This document shows, in pieces, positions 20,395-20,921 of a stretch of DNA of 20,921 bases. A model generated the notes under the pieces. That model was not told the origin of the DNA. It saw nothing but the letters and a program-made list of their open reading frames with translations, and searched no databases. Source of the DNA: UBA5941 sp021824385 (GTDB taxonomy: Bacteria > Patescibacteriota > Microgenomatia > UBA8517). The translations under genes and the position numbers were made by a program. The first letter of the stretch is position 1. Every line of letters begins with the position of its first letter. The stretch is from the NCBI GenBank assembly GCA_027347685.1, contig DAIEQM010000001.1, forward strand, positions 1 through 20,921. Reading direction: 5' to 3'.

Positions 20395-20921
20395 TACTTT
20401 TCAATCGTCACTTTTGCACCAAGTCTTGTGAGGTTCTCGTCAAAATGGGGGTGTCCTCTAAAAAGAGCATCTCCGTTTAAAATAGTGGTATCACCTTTTG
20501 CAATGAGGGCAGCCATAAGCATTGCAACTACCGCCCGAATAATATAAGGCGCTTCAAGTTTTGCCCCAGAAAGCTGAGAGCCTGCGGTAACAATTACCCG
20601 GTGTGGATCAGCCATAATTATGTTTGCACCAAGTTTAGAAAGTTCACTGGTCCAAAAAAGCCCCGACTCATACATCCAATTATGAAAAAGTATTTGTCCT
20701 TGTGGAAGTGCAAGTGCAAGGGGGATAAAAATCGGAAGCAAATCAACCGGAAGGCCAGGCCATGGCTGAGCACGTACCGTAAGATATTTACGCTCCCCTG
20801 ACGTTCTCACCACAAACGAGCTACTGGGGTCAATTCTTGCAGTATTATTTTCATACAATACATTCAAACCAAACAGCGAAAAGACATGATCAATAAATCC
20901 AAAAAGATCCGGAAGCGGGTC
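20394..20921 (-). CDS. murA: UDP-GlcNAc 1-carboxyvinyltransferase MurA, C-terminal part (5' end outside the window)
   Basis: The frame is open to the window edge (first visible residues DPLPDLFGFIDHV), so about 175 C-terminal residues are seen of an expected ~430. The enzyme transfers enolpyruvate from PEP to UDP-GlcNAc, the first committed step of peptidoglycan synthesis. The EPSP-synthase-like fold is supported by PWPGLPVDLLP (usual PGFPTDLQ, with the Asp kept), the strand-helix WMYESGLFWTSELSKLGANI (usual FENRFxxVxELxRMGAxI), DPHRVIV, and APYIIRAVVAML (usual DLRAGAAL, with the Arg kept). The active-site Cys region lies outside the window. It is divergent, and the murC-murB context supports MurA over AroA. 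Confidence 0.85.
   Translation of the reverse strand, partial: DPLPDLFGFIDHVFSLFGLNVLYENNTARIDPSSSFVVRTSGERKYLTVRAQPWPGLPVDLLPIFIPLALALPQGQILFHNWMYESGLFWTSELSKLGANIIMADPHRVIVTAGSQLSGAKLEAPYIIRAVVAMLMAALIAKGDTTILNGDALFRGHPHFDENLTRLGAKVTIEK

Overview
The window looks like part of a small, AT-rich genome of the Candidate Phyla Radiation (Patescibacteria), most likely the Parcubacteria group. This is an inference. It rests on a compact division and cell-wall (dcw) cluster with short, divergent Mur and Fts proteins, an IleRS of the eukaryote-like mupirocin-resistant type, tight ATGA/TAATG gene overlaps, and almost no Shine-Dalgarno sequences upstream of the genes.

Layout from left to right. Positions 1-2171 (minus strand) hold the start of a GT2 glycosyltransferase, a GT4-type glycosyltransferase, a three-helix membrane protein of unknown function, a possible 61-aa membrane peptide and tRNA-Val(CAC). 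Positions 2194-3207 (plus strand) hold lepB (signal peptidase I), a 104-aa single-pass membrane protein and a rho-independent terminator. Positions 3220-8629 (minus strand) read ileS-rodA-rplU-rpmA-parB in the direction of transcription. Positions 8676-9562 contain no gene. They carry a strong minus-strand promoter, about 0.8 kb of densely self-complementary sequence and a textbook terminator, which I interpret as one large structured non-coding RNA of unknown class. Positions 9586-16061 (minus) read mraY-ftsW-murG-ftsQ-ftsA-ftsZ. Positions 16104-17933 (plus) hold a Nudix hydrolase translationally coupled to murD, an inverted cassette inside the cluster. Positions 17930-20921 (minus) read murA (5' end outside the window)-murC-murB.

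The genes work together in making lipid-linked peptidoglycan precursor (MurA, MurB, MurC, MurD, MraY, MurG), polymerising it (the SEDS proteins FtsW and RodA) and building the division ring (FtsZ, FtsA, FtsQ). murE, murF, ftsI, ftsL, mraZ and mraW are not in this window.

The observation most worth following is the 8676-9528 RNA. Its 5' and 3' ends can pair with each other, it contains more than ten perfect local or long-range helices including a GNRA hairpin, it carries two related 50-nt hairpins that share a 13-nt sequence, and it contains five Shine-Dalgarno-like purine motifs although the surrounding genes lack them. I recognise none of the hallmarks of RNase P RNA, tmRNA, SRP RNA or rRNA in it.
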